Source: Flavobacteriaceae bacterium
GTDB taxonomy: Bacteria; Bacteroidota; Bacteroidia; Flavobacteriales; Flavobacteriaceae
Direction: 5' to 3'
DNA: 64,000 nucleotides
NCBI GenBank assembly: GCA_025800395.1
Contig: JAOXRU010000426.1
Location: forward strand, 1 to 64,000
Part shown: in pieces, positions 1-8,968 of the stretch
How the letters are laid out: each line of letters opens with the position of its first letter
How positions within the stretch are numbered: position 1 is the stretch's first letter
The notes under the pieces: generated by a model
Seen by the model: the letters and a program-made list of their open reading frames with translations, nothing else
Database searches by the model: none
What the model was told of the DNA's origin: nothing
Position numbers and translations under genes: made by a program

Positions 1-130
1 TAAAACGATTGCTCAATATAGATTCTAGCCAGATTAAACGTTTTTCAAACTTAAAACTAGACTGTTGCTTGCGTAAGGATTTTATCTCTGATGCGCTTTC
101 TTTTATTGTAAATTCTCTTGGTTTTGCCAT
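1..130 (-). CDS. Start of a transposase-like HTH protein (cut by window edge)
   Basis: An open frame begins at the ATG complementary to 128-130 and runs without a stop off the left edge of the window, giving 43 codons. The peptide starts MAKPREFTIKESASEIKSLR and is rich in charged helical residues. It resembles the N-terminal helix-turn-helix part of IS630-type transposases or orphan HTH proteins. The ATG follows AAGG, and a promoter-like TTG-N20-TATCTTTA sits just upstream. The identification is by resemblance only; the rest of the gene lies outside the window. Confidence 0.5.
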   Translation of the reverse strand, partial: MAKPREFTIKESASEIKSLRKQQSSFKFEKRLIWLESILSNRF

Positions 131-176
131 CCTTAAAGATAGTCAATATTAACGACTTTACCAACTTAAATTGGTA
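131..176 (-). promoter_or_regulatory. Promoter of the left-edge HTH/transposase gene, with small palindrome
   Basis: On the minus strand TTG, 20 bases and then TATCTTTA precede the ATG by a few bases. This fits the Bacteroidota pattern TTG-N(17-23)-TAnnTTTG except for the last base. The TTG lies in a palindrome, TACCAA-CTTAAA-TTGGTA (159-176), that could be an operator or part of an element end. No second copy was seen in the window, so an IS end cannot be claimed. Confidence 0.4.
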
Positions 177-263
177 TTACCCCTTAATTACACAAATTAG
201 AACAAAGAATATTCTAGCAAAAATAAAAGATGCTATGATTTTAAATTGAAAACGTATAGGAAT

Positions 264-307
264 AAAAAAAGGTAACGAAAATCAGAGAATTCTTGTTACC
301 TTTTTTT
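264..307 (-). terminator. Intrinsic terminator of the carboxylase operon
   Basis: The arms AAAAAAAGGTAAC (264-276) and GTTACCTTTTTTT (295-307) pair around an 18-base loop. The run of A on the plus strand gives a U tract on the minus strand, just past the stop of the carboxyltransferase gene at 334. Confidence 0.85.
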
Positions 308-333
308 TTTACTATCCGAATACGCCGACCTTA

Positions 334-1875
334 TTACAAAGGAATATTTCCATGTTTGCGTTTTGGTCTATTCGTTTCTTTATGCTCGAGCATGGCAAAA
401 GCTTTCAGTAGTTTTCTGCGGGTATTTTGCGGAAGGATCACCTCGTCTATAAATCCACGCTCTGCAGCAGAATAAGGATTGGCAAACAATTCGGCATATT
501 CTGCTTCTTTTTCTTTCCATTTCGCTTCTTTATCATCTGCAGCGCGAATCTCCGATTTAAAAATAATTTCAGCAGCACCTTTGGCTCCCATCACCGCAAT
601 TTCCGCAGTAGGCCAAGCAAAATTCATGTCTGCACCTATATGCTTAGAATTCATTACATCATAAGCACCACCATATGCCTTGCGAGTAATTACCGTAACT
701 CTTGGCACGGTAGCTTCACTAAGTGCATACAATAGTTTTGCACCATGGGTAATAATACCATCCCATTCTTGATCTGTTCCGGGCAAAAATCCAGGTACAT
801 CTTCCAATACCAACAAGGGAATATTGAAACAATCACAAAAACGCACAAAACGCGCTGCCTTCTTGGAACTATTCACATCCAATACCCCAGCCAAAAACAT
901 CGGTTGGTTGGCAACAATACCTATACTTCTTCCGCCCAAACGCGCGAAACCTACAATAATATTCTCGGCATAATCTTTATGAATCTCATAAAAACTATCT
1001 GCATCTATTATCCCATCGATAACCTCATGCATATCATAAGGTTTATTGGGGTTTTCTGGAACAATATTCTCTAATACTTCCCTTGTTTCAGAACCAGTTT
1101 CATAGGGTAACATAGCAGGTTTCTCCTTGTTGCTTTGTGGCATATAGCTCAATAGACGTTTTACATCCTCCAATGCCGTCACATCATTTTGAGAAGTAAT
1201 ATGTGCCACTCCAGATTTGGTTGCATGGGTACTTGCTCCCCCTAGTTCTTCTGAGCTTACCTCTTCATTGGTAACTGTTTTTACCACATTTGGACCAGTT
1301 ACAAACATATAGGATGTATCTTGTACCATAATGGTAAAGTCGGTCATTGCAGGTGAATATACAGCTCCTCCAGCACAAGGTCCCATGATAGCAGAAATCT
1401 GCGGTATGACCCCACTCGATTGCACATTTCTATAAAAAATATCGGCATAGCCCCCTAAGGAACGTACGCCCTCCTGTATACGAGCACCACCAGAATCATT
1501 AAGCCCAATAATTGGCGCTCCAACTTTTACAGCCAGATCCATTATTTTACAGATTTTCTCCGCATGTGTCTCACTTAACGAGCCACCAAATACCGTAAAA
1601 TCCTGAGCAAACACATATACCAATCTGCCATTTACAGTACCATAACCAGTTACCACGCCATCGCCATAAATCTTCTGATTTTCCATCCCAAAATCCTTGG
1701 TACGGTGGGTAACCAATATCCCTATCTCTTCAAACGAACCTTCATCCAATAAGTACATTACGCGCTCTCGAGCAGTGAGTTTCTTATTGTTATGTTGTCT
1801 TTCAATTCGCTTGGCACCTCCGCCCAACTTGGCCAGTGCTACCTTTTCTTCCAATCCTTTTATCTTGTCGTTCAT
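334..1875 (-). CDS. Acyl-CoA (probably propionyl-CoA) carboxylase, carboxyltransferase subunit
   Basis: This 513-residue protein transfers CO2 from carboxybiotin to an acyl-CoA. It carries both carboxyltransferase halves, with the oxyanion-hole type GGARIQEGV and [11 protein letters not shown] stretches in the N half and [10 protein letters not shown] plus [11 protein letters not shown] in the C half. Length matches the PccB family (about 510-530). The Asp in AYDVM (about residue 406) lines up with the substrate-selecting position of actinobacterial PccB, where Asp goes with propionyl-CoA and Ile or Cys with other substrates. That argues for propionyl-CoA carboxylase, but it is an inference from one residue. 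It is the last gene of a three-gene operon, 5 bases after the biotin carboxylase gene, and ends in a terminator. Confidence 0.92.
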   Translation of the reverse strand: MNDKIKGLEEKVALAKLGGGAKRIERQHNNKKLTARERVMYLLDEGSFEEIGILVTHRTKDFGMENQKIYGDGVVTGYGTVNGRLVYVFAQDFTVFGGSLSETHAEKICKIMDLAVKVGAPIIGLNDSGGARIQEGVRSLGGYADIFYRNVQSSGVIPQISAIMGPCAGGAVYSPAMTDFTIMVQDTSYMFVTGPNVVKTVTNEEVSSEELGGASTHATKSGVAHITSQNDVTALEDVKRLLSYMPQSNKEKPAMLPYETGSETREVLENIVPENPNKPYDMHEVIDGIIDADSFYEIHKDYAENIIVGFARLGGRSIGIVANQPMFLAGVLDVNSSKKAARFVRFCDCFNIPLLVLEDVPGFLPGTDQEWDGIITHGAKLLYALSEATVPRVTVITRKAYGGAYDVMNSKHIGADMNFAWPTAEIAVMGAKGAAEIIFKSEIRAADDKEAKWKEKEAEYAELFANPYSAAERGFIDEVILPQNTRRKLLKAFAMLEHKETNRPKRKHGNIPL

Positions 1876-1880
1876 AGGTT

Positions 1881-3320
1881 CTATTTTGGTAAACGCAGTT
1901 GTTTTTTATCTTCTAAATATTGTTTTACAGCAATTTTTGCCGCCAAAGCAGCCTCTTCTTCTTGTAGTGCAGCCAATTTATCGGCCGTGTAATAATTTTT
2001 TACAAAATGGGTGTTAAAATTACCAGAAATAAATGCCTCATGATTACAGACAAATGCTCCAAATGGCAAGGTCGTAGCTACCCCTTCAACCTTATAATTA
2101 GCTATAGCTTCCTTCATCTTTTCTATGGCAGCATCTCGTGTAGCGCCATAGGTAATAAGCTTGGAAAGCATAGGATCATAATAAATCGGAATATCCATCC
2201 CCTGTTCAAAACCATTATCCACGCGTATCCCCTCACCAGTGGGTAATTCATATACTTCCAGATTCCCTACACTAGGCAAAAAATCATTCAATGGATCTTC
2301 GGCATATACCCGCAATTCCAGCGCATGACCATTTATGCGCAAATCCTCTTGACAAATGGGCAACTCTTCTCCACGTGCGACACGTATTTGCAATTCTACC
2401 AAATCCTGACCCGATATAAGTTCAGAAACCGGATGCTCTACCTGCAATCTGGTATTCATCTCTAGGAAGTAAAAGTTTAAATCCCCGTCTAGCAAAAACT
2501 CCACCGTACCAGCACCTACATAATCACAAGAACGTGCTACATCCACAGCGGCAGCACCCATCTTGGCACGAAGTTCGGGAGTCAATACAGAAGAAGGAGC
2601 TTCTTCTACCACCTTTTGGTGTCTTCGTTGCACCGAACATTCTCTCTCGAACAAATGCACGATATTGCCGTGAGTATCGGCCATGATCTGAATCTCGATA
2701 TGGCGTGGCGATGTTACATATTTCTCTATAAAAACGGAACCATCTCCAAAAGCAGAAGTAGCCTCCGAGATAGCCCGCTCCATACCAGAAGACAGATCTT
2801 CCATTTTCTCCACTACACGCATTCCCTTTCCGCCACCACCAGCAGATGCTTTTATAAGTACCGGAAAACCAATCTCTTTGGCTATGGTTTTGGCTTTATC
2901 TACATCGGTTATTGCCTCGTCTATTCCGGGAACCATAGGGATATTATACGATTTCACCGCTTCCTTAGCAGCCAACTTACTTCCCATTATTTGTATGGCC
3001 TTGGAGCCTGGACCTATAAAAGTAATGCCATTTGCTTCCGCCAATTCCGCAAAATCAGCATTCTCACTCAAAAAGCCATAACCGGGATGTATGCCATCCA
3101 CACCCAAACGTTTACAAACCTCTATAATCTTATCGCCCAACAAATAGCTCTCACTACTTGGAGGTGGTCCTATACAAACCGCCTCATCAGCAAATCGCAC
3201 ATGTAGCGCATTTCTATCCGCTTCCGAGTATATCGCTACCGTTTTTATTCCCATTTTTTTGGCAGATTGCATTACACGTATGGCAATCTCTCCCCTATTG
3301 GCTATCAATATCTTTTTCAT
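1881..3320 (-). CDS. accC: Biotin carboxylase subunit of acyl-CoA carboxylase
   Basis: This 479-residue ATP-grasp enzyme carboxylates biotin on the carrier protein using ATP and bicarbonate. The N-terminal preATP-grasp domain begins [12 protein letters not shown]. The glycine-rich ATP loop GGGGKGMR is at about 161-168, and the catalytic [10 protein letters not shown] block is near residue 290. The C-terminal biotin carboxylase domain is followed by a short Lys/Glu-rich tail (about 30 residues) beyond the usual 445-450 length. It sits between the carrier gene (3-base gap) and the carboxyltransferase gene, so the three are surely co-transcribed. The split subunits distinguish it from the fused alpha chain of eukaryotic PCC. 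Confidence 0.95.
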   Translation of the reverse strand: MKKILIANRGEIAIRVMQSAKKMGIKTVAIYSEADRNALHVRFADEAVCIGPPPSSESYLLGDKIIEVCKRLGVDGIHPGYGFLSENADFAELAEANGITFIGPGSKAIQIMGSKLAAKEAVKSYNIPMVPGIDEAITDVDKAKTIAKEIGFPVLIKASAGGGGKGMRVVEKMEDLSSGMERAISEATSAFGDGSVFIEKYVTSPRHIEIQIMADTHGNIVHLFERECSVQRRHQKVVEEAPSSVLTPELRAKMGAAAVDVARSCDYVGAGTVEFLLDGDLNFYFLEMNTRLQVEHPVSELISGQDLVELQIRVARGEELPICQEDLRINGHALELRVYAEDPLNDFLPSVGNLEVYELPTGEGIRVDNGFEQGMDIPIYYDPMLSKLITYGATRDAAIEKMKEAIANYKVEGVATTLPFGAFVCNHEAFISGNFNTHFVKNYYTADKLAALQEEEAALAAKIAVKQYLEDKKQLRLPK

Positions 3321-3323
3321 ATC

Positions 3324-3842
3324 CTAGGCTTCAAATTCGATTAAAACAGTTCCTTTATCTACTGCATCCCCTGCAGCTACCTGTACACTTTTTATTATAC
3401 CAGCTCTAGGCGAAGCAATCACGTTTTCCATTTTCATTGCCTCTAAAACCAATAAAATTTCATCCTCAGCTACCTCTTGACCAACGACTACCGAAATCTC
3501 TAATATTAATCCTGGCATCGGCGCCTTTACCTCATTCACATGCTTACTTGCCCCTAATTCAAAACCAAGGTCTTCTATAAGTAAATCCAACGAATCCGCA
3601 ATAGAAACTGTGTACGAATTTCCATTCAATACTACAGTGTACTTTTTACTATCTACGTTTTTTCTTGGGATTGATGCGGTTATAGATGCATCTTTTTCCA
3701 CTATATGCATTCGTCCATCACTCTGTTGCACTACATCCAGTGCCTCTACTTCTTGGGGCTGCACCTCAAAAGTATGGGTGCCATTAACTTTCACTTTATA
3801 CATAGGTTCTATAGCTAATCCGACGAATCGGCGTTTATGCAT
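3324..3842 (-). CDS. Biotin carboxyl carrier protein of acyl-CoA carboxylase
   Basis: This small protein (172 residues) ends in a biotinyl domain with the biotinylation motif EAMKMEN; the acceptor Lys is near residue 137. About 90 N-terminal residues form a beta-rich domain that probably docks onto the other subunits. Two starts are possible. The one given follows an A/T-rich sequence. The ATG at 3803 (MYKVKVNGTH) would give 159 residues, nearer the length usual for this family in related bacteria. It is the first gene of the carboxylase operon. The gap before it (3843-4397) must hold the promoter, but no convincing TAnnTTTG was found. Confidence 0.92.
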   Translation of the reverse strand: MHKRRFVGLAIEPMYKVKVNGTHTFEVQPQEVEALDVVQQSDGRMHIVEKDASITASIPRKNVDSKKYTVVLNGNSYTVSIADSLDLLIEDLGFELGASKHVNEVKAPMPGLILEISVVVGQEVAEDEILLVLEAMKMENVIASPRAGIIKSVQVAAGDAVDKGTVLIEFEA

Positions 3843-4397
3843 TAAAAATAACCAATTCTTAGTCTAAAAGCGAGCTTATAACAATTAAAATTTGCTAAAT
3901 TATTATAGGGCAAGTAAAATCAACCGTTTAAAGATCATGCTTTTACTCCTACAATTTAGAAATATTTTATGTACAAATAAGTCGTTATTCCAAAACAATA
4001 TTTCAGACGCATTGTATGGCTGTATGAGCTACCATCATTCCCTACCCACCATAGCGAATTTAAGAAGCTCCCGATTCCACCCCTTATGCAAAAAACAAGC
4101 TTAGTATTTGTTTTTTCTATGCCCCTAGAAGCCTCTTCCTTCTAGTTCGTATTACAACAAGTTTATGGCAACTCCAATTTGCACAAACCACACCCAAAAC
4201 CAAAAGATATCAATTTAATACTGTGTTTACTTTCAAAATTTCACATCATAAAAAAGAAAGTAAAAACAATTACGAATACTAATTTTTTAGATTATATACC
4301 AAAAGAACATAAAAACATTACGTATTATATTTTTAACTATTCAAGATGTCCATTTTTGGTTTTTGCTTTCCATAGTTTCACAAACTATATATTACCA
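3843..4397. other. Gene-free intergenic region, about 550 bases
   Basis: This very AT-rich spacer separates the terminator of acs from the carboxylase operon. An 86-codon plus-strand frame (4179-4439) runs into the acs terminator and has no recognisable features, so it is treated as chance. An AT-only hairpin at 4090-4116 and a 7-base inverted repeat CTAGAAG/CTTCTAG near 4124-4144 are visible. No RNA gene was recognised. Confidence 0.5.
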
Positions 4398-4433
4398 AAA
4401 AAAAGCCTATGGAAAATTCCAGAAGCTTTTTTT
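4398..4433 (-). terminator. Intrinsic terminator downstream of acs
   Basis: The arms AAAAAAAGC (4398-4406) and GCTTTTTTT (4425-4433) enclose an inner TGGAA/TTCCA stem. The A run on the plus strand supplies the U tract on the minus strand, about 60 bases after the acs stop. Confidence 0.75.
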
Positions 4434-4493
4434 GCATAAATTGTTATTTTTGTATTTCCAATTCCAATTTCTAGGAATATCAAATTTCTCTAT

Positions 4494-6401
4494 CTACAAT
4501 GCATTATCAATAATCTCTTGGACTACTTCAGGATTTAGTAAGGTAGAAGTATCTCCAAGATTGGAAGTATCTTTTCCTGCTATTTTTCTCAAAATACGAC
4601 GCATAATTTTACCAGATCGGGTCTTCGGCAATCCAGAAGTAAACTGGATTTTATCCAATTTTGCAATTGGCCCAATATGCTCGGTAATGATTTGGTTAAT
4701 TTCTTTACGCAAATTATCTTGATTTCTAGTTTCTCCGGTTTCTTTGAGAATAACATACCCATACAGTGCATTTCCTTTGATATCGTGAGGAAAACCTACA
4801 ATCGCAGATTCTGCCACTGCCTGATGTTCGTTCACTGCATCTTCTATAGGCGCTGTACCCAAATTGTGACCTGATACAATAATTACATCATCAACACGCC
4901 CAGTTATTCGATAATAGCCAACCTCATCTCGAAGGGCCCCATCACCAGTAAAGTACATATTGTCATAAGCAGAGAAATAAGTATCCTTATAACGCTGGTG
5001 ATTTCCCCATATAGAGCGAGCAATAGAGGGCCAAGGTGCCTTTATACAAAGACGACCATCTACCTGATTCCCTTTTATTTCTATACCGTTTTCATCCATC
5101 AAGGAAGGATTAATTCCTGGCAAGGGTAACGTAGCATAGGTTGGTTTGGTAGGAGTTGCAAAAGGAATTGGGGATATCATGATTCCCCCAGTTTCCGTTT
5201 GCCACCATGTATCTACAATTGGACTTTTTTTCTTACCTACATTGTCGTTATACCAATGCCATGCTTCTTCGTTTATTGGCTCACCCACCGAACCGAGTAC
5301 TTTGAGCGAGGACAGGTCATATTTTTCGACAAAATCCAAATTTTCTTTCGCCAACGCTCTAATGGCCGTAGGAGCCGTATAGAACTGATTTACCTTGTGT
5401 TTTTCTACTATTTCCCAAAAACGTCCCATATCGGGATAGCTAGGAACACCTTCAAACATCACTGTAGTAGCACCATTGGCTAATGGACCGTATACGATAT
5501 AAGAATGCCCTGTGATCCACCCTATATCGGCAGTACACCAATACACATCGTTTTCGTCATACTGGAACACATTTTTAAAGGTATAGGCTGTATATACCAT
5601 ATACCCTCCAGTAGTATGCAACATTCCTTTTGGCATACCAGTAGACCCAGAGGTATATAAAATAAACAATGGATCTTCTGCGTCCATAATTTCAGCCTCA
5701 CATTGGTCGCTTGCAACATCGAGCAATGGTTGCAGCCATTTGTCTCTACCATCTTTCATTTGTATATCAGACTGGATACGCTTGGCAACCAACACCGTAT
5801 CTACACAGCTACAATCTTCCAATGCTTCATCTACAATTCCTTTGAGATCTATGGTTTTGGCTCCACGATAAGATCCATCAGATGTCAATACCATTTTAGC
5901 CTCACAGTCGTTGATACGCGTAGATAAGGCTGTAGAGGAAAAACCAGCAAATACAACAGAATGCACTGCTCCTATTCGGGCACAAGCCAATACAGAAATA
6001 GCCAATTCTGGAATCATTGGCAAGTAAATACAAACTCGATCTCCTTTTTGAATACCTTCTTGTTTGAGCACATTTGCAAAACGATTTACACGTTCGTGCA
6101 ACTCTTTATATGTAATGTGTTGTGCCGGTTCGTCTGGACTATTTGGTTCAAATAAAATAGCAGTTTTATCTCCTCTTACAGTCAGATGTCGATCAATACA
6201 ATTTTCAGTAATATTTAGTTTCGCACCTTCAAACCATTTTATTTCAGGTTTATTAAAGTCCCAACTTAACACCTTGTCCCAGCGTTTTCTCCACAAAAAA
6301 TGTTCTTCTGCAACCTCTTCCCAAAACACCTCTGGTTTTTGAATAGATTTGCGATAGACCCCATAGTACTCCTCCAGATGTTTGATATGATAATTACTCA
6401 T
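4494..6401 (-). CDS. acs: Acetyl-CoA synthetase (AMP-forming)
   Basis: This enzyme makes acetyl-CoA from acetate, ATP and CoA through acetyl-AMP, in the cytoplasm. The 635-residue length is close to the usual 640-650. It has the AMP-binding P-loop YTSGSTGMPKG (about 249-259), the core motif VDTWWQTETGG and the C-terminal PKTRSGKIMRR. Lys598 in the last motif is the catalytic lysine that protein acetyltransferases acylate and sirtuins deacylate in studied bacteria. It lies 20 bases after the propionyl-CoA-synthetase-like gene, so both probably share a transcript that starts at the sensor genes further upstream. The start chosen gives the family's normal N-terminus. Confidence 0.95.
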   Translation of the reverse strand: MSNYHIKHLEEYYGVYRKSIQKPEVFWEEVAEEHFLWRKRWDKVLSWDFNKPEIKWFEGAKLNITENCIDRHLTVRGDKTAILFEPNSPDEPAQHITYKELHERVNRFANVLKQEGIQKGDRVCIYLPMIPELAISVLACARIGAVHSVVFAGFSSTALSTRINDCEAKMVLTSDGSYRGAKTIDLKGIVDEALEDCSCVDTVLVAKRIQSDIQMKDGRDKWLQPLLDVASDQCEAEIMDAEDPLFILYTSGSTGMPKGMLHTTGGYMVYTAYTFKNVFQYDENDVYWCTADIGWITGHSYIVYGPLANGATTVMFEGVPSYPDMGRFWEIVEKHKVNQFYTAPTAIRALAKENLDFVEKYDLSSLKVLGSVGEPINEEAWHWYNDNVGKKKSPIVDTWWQTETGGIMISPIPFATPTKPTYATLPLPGINPSLMDENGIEIKGNQVDGRLCIKAPWPSIARSIWGNHQRYKDTYFSAYDNMYFTGDGALRDEVGYYRITGRVDDVIIVSGHNLGTAPIEDAVNEHQAVAESAIVGFPHDIKGNALYGYVILKETGETRNQDNLRKEINQIITEHIGPIAKLDKIQFTSGLPKTRSGKIMRRILRKIAGKDTSNLGDTSTLLNPEVVQEIIDNAL

Positions 6402-6421
6402 TAGTTATTCGTTTTAATAAT

Positions 6422-8314
6422 TTAGTTTATTCCTACTTTATTTTGATTATACACTGATTTTATTTCATCAATTATTGCAACATCATCTATAGTAGATGGT
6501 ACATTAAATTCTTTTTCATCTGCGATATTACGCAGTAATTTTCGTAAAATTTTTCCCGAACGCGTTTTAGGTAAACGCTGTACCACTAAGACTTTTTTAA
6601 ATGCCGCAACAGGTCCTATTTCTGCTCTTACCTCTGCCACTATTTCCTTTTGAATCGTTTCTGTATGATAATCTTTTGCAGACTTCAATACGATGAGTCC
6701 TAGAGGGGATTGTCCTTTCAATTCATCATGTATTCCAAAAACCGCACATTCGGCCACCGCATGATGCCCCGCTACAACCTCTTCCATTTCTGCTGTGGAA
6801 AGTCTATGTCCAGCTACATTTATTATATCATCTACACGACCAGTAATAAAAACATAGCCATCTTGGTCTTTATACCCTCCATCTCCGGAAAAATAGTAGC
6901 CTGGAAACATTTTGAGATATCCGTCTTTAAATCGATCTGGATTACCCCAAAGATTTCGCAAAGTCCCTGGAGGCAATGGCAATTTGATCGCTACCAATCC
7001 TTCTTCATTTGGCGTCATTGTATTGCCTTCGTGGTTTAGAATTTGTATATCGTATCCACAAACCGACACCCCTGCCGATCCTGGTTTTACAGGCATCAAT
7101 TCTACACCTGCCATATTAGCCAACATTGGCCATCCAGACTCTGTTTGCCACCAATGATCAATGACAGGCACCTTCAGGTGTTTTTCAGTCCATTTGAGCG
7201 TTGCCACATCGCAACGTTCTCCAGCGAGGAATTGATATTTCAAGCAAGACATATCAAATTGTTTGAGCATCTGCCCTTCAGGGTCTTCTTTTTTAATGGC
7301 ACGAATAGCCGTAGGGGCGGTAAACATCACTTTAACTTGATGCTCACTTATCACTCTCCAAAAAGTAGATGCATCTGGAGTTCGTATCGGTTTACCTTCA
7401 AATACAATGGTAGTATTTCTATTCAACAACGGGCCATAAACTATATAGCTATGTCCTACAACCCAACCGACATCCGAGGCCGCCCAGTAAACATCTCCTT
7501 CCTCAACTCCATAAATATATTTCATAGAAAATTTCAGCGCTGTAGCATAGCCCCCAGTATCCCTTATAATTCCTTTGGGTTTTCCTGTGGTACCCGAGGT
7601 ATACAGTATATAAAGTGGATGGTTAGACTCAACCACTACTGGCTCTGCAGGAGCAGCCTCATTTTTTAATTTTTCCCAGTCCACATCATAGGGTTTTTCA
7701 TTCCATTCTACCCCTTGCTTGCGATCGAAGGTCACCACATGATCTGGTTTGTAAACAGCCAGTTCTATAGATTTGTCTACAAATGGTTTGTACGCAATCA
7801 TACGTTGTATTTCAATTCCATTAGAAGCTGTAATAATGGCCTTGGGTTTGCAATCATCTATTCGAATTGCCAATTCGTGTGGTGCAAAACCGCCAAAAAC
7901 TACCGAGTGAATCACACCTATGCGAGCACATGCCAACATCGCATATAAAGCCTCTGGAATCATAGGCATATATATTATTGCGGTATCCCCTTTGGTCAAG
8001 CCCAAATTAGAAAGTCCACCAGCAAACTTGGAAACTTCCTCCTTTAGTTTGTTGAATGTAATTTTTTGTTTGGTATTGGTAACAGGCGAGTCATAAATAA
8101 TTGCCACTTGATCTCCAAAACCATCTTCAATATGTTTGTCGATGCAGAGATAACTTACATTTAGTTCTCCATCAGCAAACCAACGATTGTAATTTTGATC
8201 GTCGGTATCTAATATAGTTTTAGGCTCCTTGTACCAACAAAGTGCCTGTGCTTGTTCTTTCCAAAATCCTTCGGGATTTTGGATACTTCTATCATAATAA
8301 TCTTTATAATTCAT
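6422..8314 (-). CDS. prpE: Propionate/short-chain acyl-CoA synthetase (AMP-forming), PrpE-like
   Basis: This 630-residue paralogue of acs has the P-loop YTSGTTGKPKG (238-248) and the C-terminal PKTRSGKILRK, with catalytic Lys588. The substrate-pocket motif reads IDHWWQTESGW. The Trp in place of the Gly found in Acs is typical of the PrpE/ACSS3 branch that activates propionate. The start ATG overlaps the stop of the upstream 74-residue membrane protein gene (ATGA), showing translational coupling. Acetate, butyrate or propionate could be its real substrate; propionate is favoured by sequence type and by the nearby propionyl-CoA carboxylase genes. Confidence 0.85.
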   Translation of the reverse strand: MNYKDYYDRSIQNPEGFWKEQAQALCWYKEPKTILDTDDQNYNRWFADGELNVSYLCIDKHIEDGFGDQVAIIYDSPVTNTKQKITFNKLKEEVSKFAGGLSNLGLTKGDTAIIYMPMIPEALYAMLACARIGVIHSVVFGGFAPHELAIRIDDCKPKAIITASNGIEIQRMIAYKPFVDKSIELAVYKPDHVVTFDRKQGVEWNEKPYDVDWEKLKNEAAPAEPVVVESNHPLYILYTSGTTGKPKGIIRDTGGYATALKFSMKYIYGVEEGDVYWAASDVGWVVGHSYIVYGPLLNRNTTIVFEGKPIRTPDASTFWRVISEHQVKVMFTAPTAIRAIKKEDPEGQMLKQFDMSCLKYQFLAGERCDVATLKWTEKHLKVPVIDHWWQTESGWPMLANMAGVELMPVKPGSAGVSVCGYDIQILNHEGNTMTPNEEGLVAIKLPLPPGTLRNLWGNPDRFKDGYLKMFPGYYFSGDGGYKDQDGYVFITGRVDDIINVAGHRLSTAEMEEVVAGHHAVAECAVFGIHDELKGQSPLGLIVLKSAKDYHTETIQKEIVAEVRAEIGPVAAFKKVLVVQRLPKTRSGKILRKLLRNIADEKEFNVPSTIDDVAIIDEIKSVYNQNKVGIN

Positions 8315-8535
8315 GATTTCTTTACTTTGGGGTTAAACAATCCAAACCAGCGAGGATTCAATACTTTTAGTTTAATTAGTACCCAAAGAATGGTTACAAA
8401 ACACAAGCCCATTACTACAGAATATAGTGGGGAAACAGGATATTGGCTTTCTAATTTAAAGCGAAAATATAAGGACACCACCACATAAATCGAAATAAGA
8501 ATATCCGACAACATAGGACCTAAACGAAATTTCAT
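8311..8535 (-). CDS. Small two-helix membrane protein of the acyl-CoA synthetase operon
   Basis: The product is 74 residues with two predicted membrane helices (about 8-27 and 38-58), a basic N-terminus and a Lys-rich C-terminus (FNPKVKKS). No family was recognised. Its stop overlaps the start of the prpE-like gene by four bases, and it lies about 50 bases after the receiver gene. Position suggests a helper of acetate or propionate handling or of the transporter-fused kinase, but this is only guilt by association. Confidence 0.7.
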   Translation of the reverse strand: MKFRLGPMLSDILISIYVVVSLYFRFKLESQYPVSPLYSVVMGLCFVTILWVLIKLKVLNPRWFGLFNPKVKKS

Positions 8536-8585
8536 AACATCAATTTTAATTAAAAACTCAGTTTAAAATTGCACACAAAACCAAA

Positions 8586-8951
8586 TTACTTAATTAACAA
8601 TGTTTCAATTTCCGATACCACTTTTCGGATAGAAAAGGGTTTCGTTATATATTTATCTGCACCAAGGTCTAAGCCTTTTTGTATATCGGATAGTTTGTTT
8701 TTTGCAGATATAAAAACAACCTTCATATGTTTCAAGGTTTCTTCCGATCGAATATGTGAGATTGTTTCATAGCCGTCAACTTTTGGCATCATAACATCCA
8801 ACAAGACTATATCCGGGATGTCTTTTTGTAATATTTGTAATGTCTCTTCACCATCTCTAGCAATAAATACTTTGAAATCTTTTTTCTTAAAAGCATATTC
8901 CAAAGTCATTACTATATTAGGCTCGTCATCAACTATTAAAACTTTCTTCAT
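8586..8951 (-). CDS. Receiver-only response regulator
   Basis: This is a single CheY-type receiver domain of 121 residues with no output domain. The acidic pocket is DDE (residues 8-10), the phosphoacceptor is Asp52 in LLDVMMP, and the conserved Lys is in ITKPFS near residue 103. It lies 17 bases downstream of the sodium-symporter-fused histidine kinase, its likely phosphodonor. With no DNA-binding domain it must act by protein contact, as a phosphate relay, or by passing the signal to another regulator. Confidence 0.92.
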   Translation of the reverse strand: MKKVLIVDDEPNIVMTLEYAFKKKDFKVFIARDGEETLQILQKDIPDIVLLDVMMPKVDGYETISHIRSEETLKHMKVVFISAKNKLSDIQKGLDLGADKYITKPFSIRKVVSEIETLLIK

Positions 8952-8968
8952 TTGTTTCGTTCAGCAAG

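Noticed and set aside
4090-4116. AAAAAACAA/TTGTTTTTT hairpin in the acs-carboxylase spacer
   Set aside because: It is a weak stem of A-T pairs with no transcript that would need it.
4179-4439. 86-codon plus-strand frame in the spacer after acs
   Set aside because: It runs through the acs terminator, is made of AT-rich low-complexity codons and has no recognisable domain.
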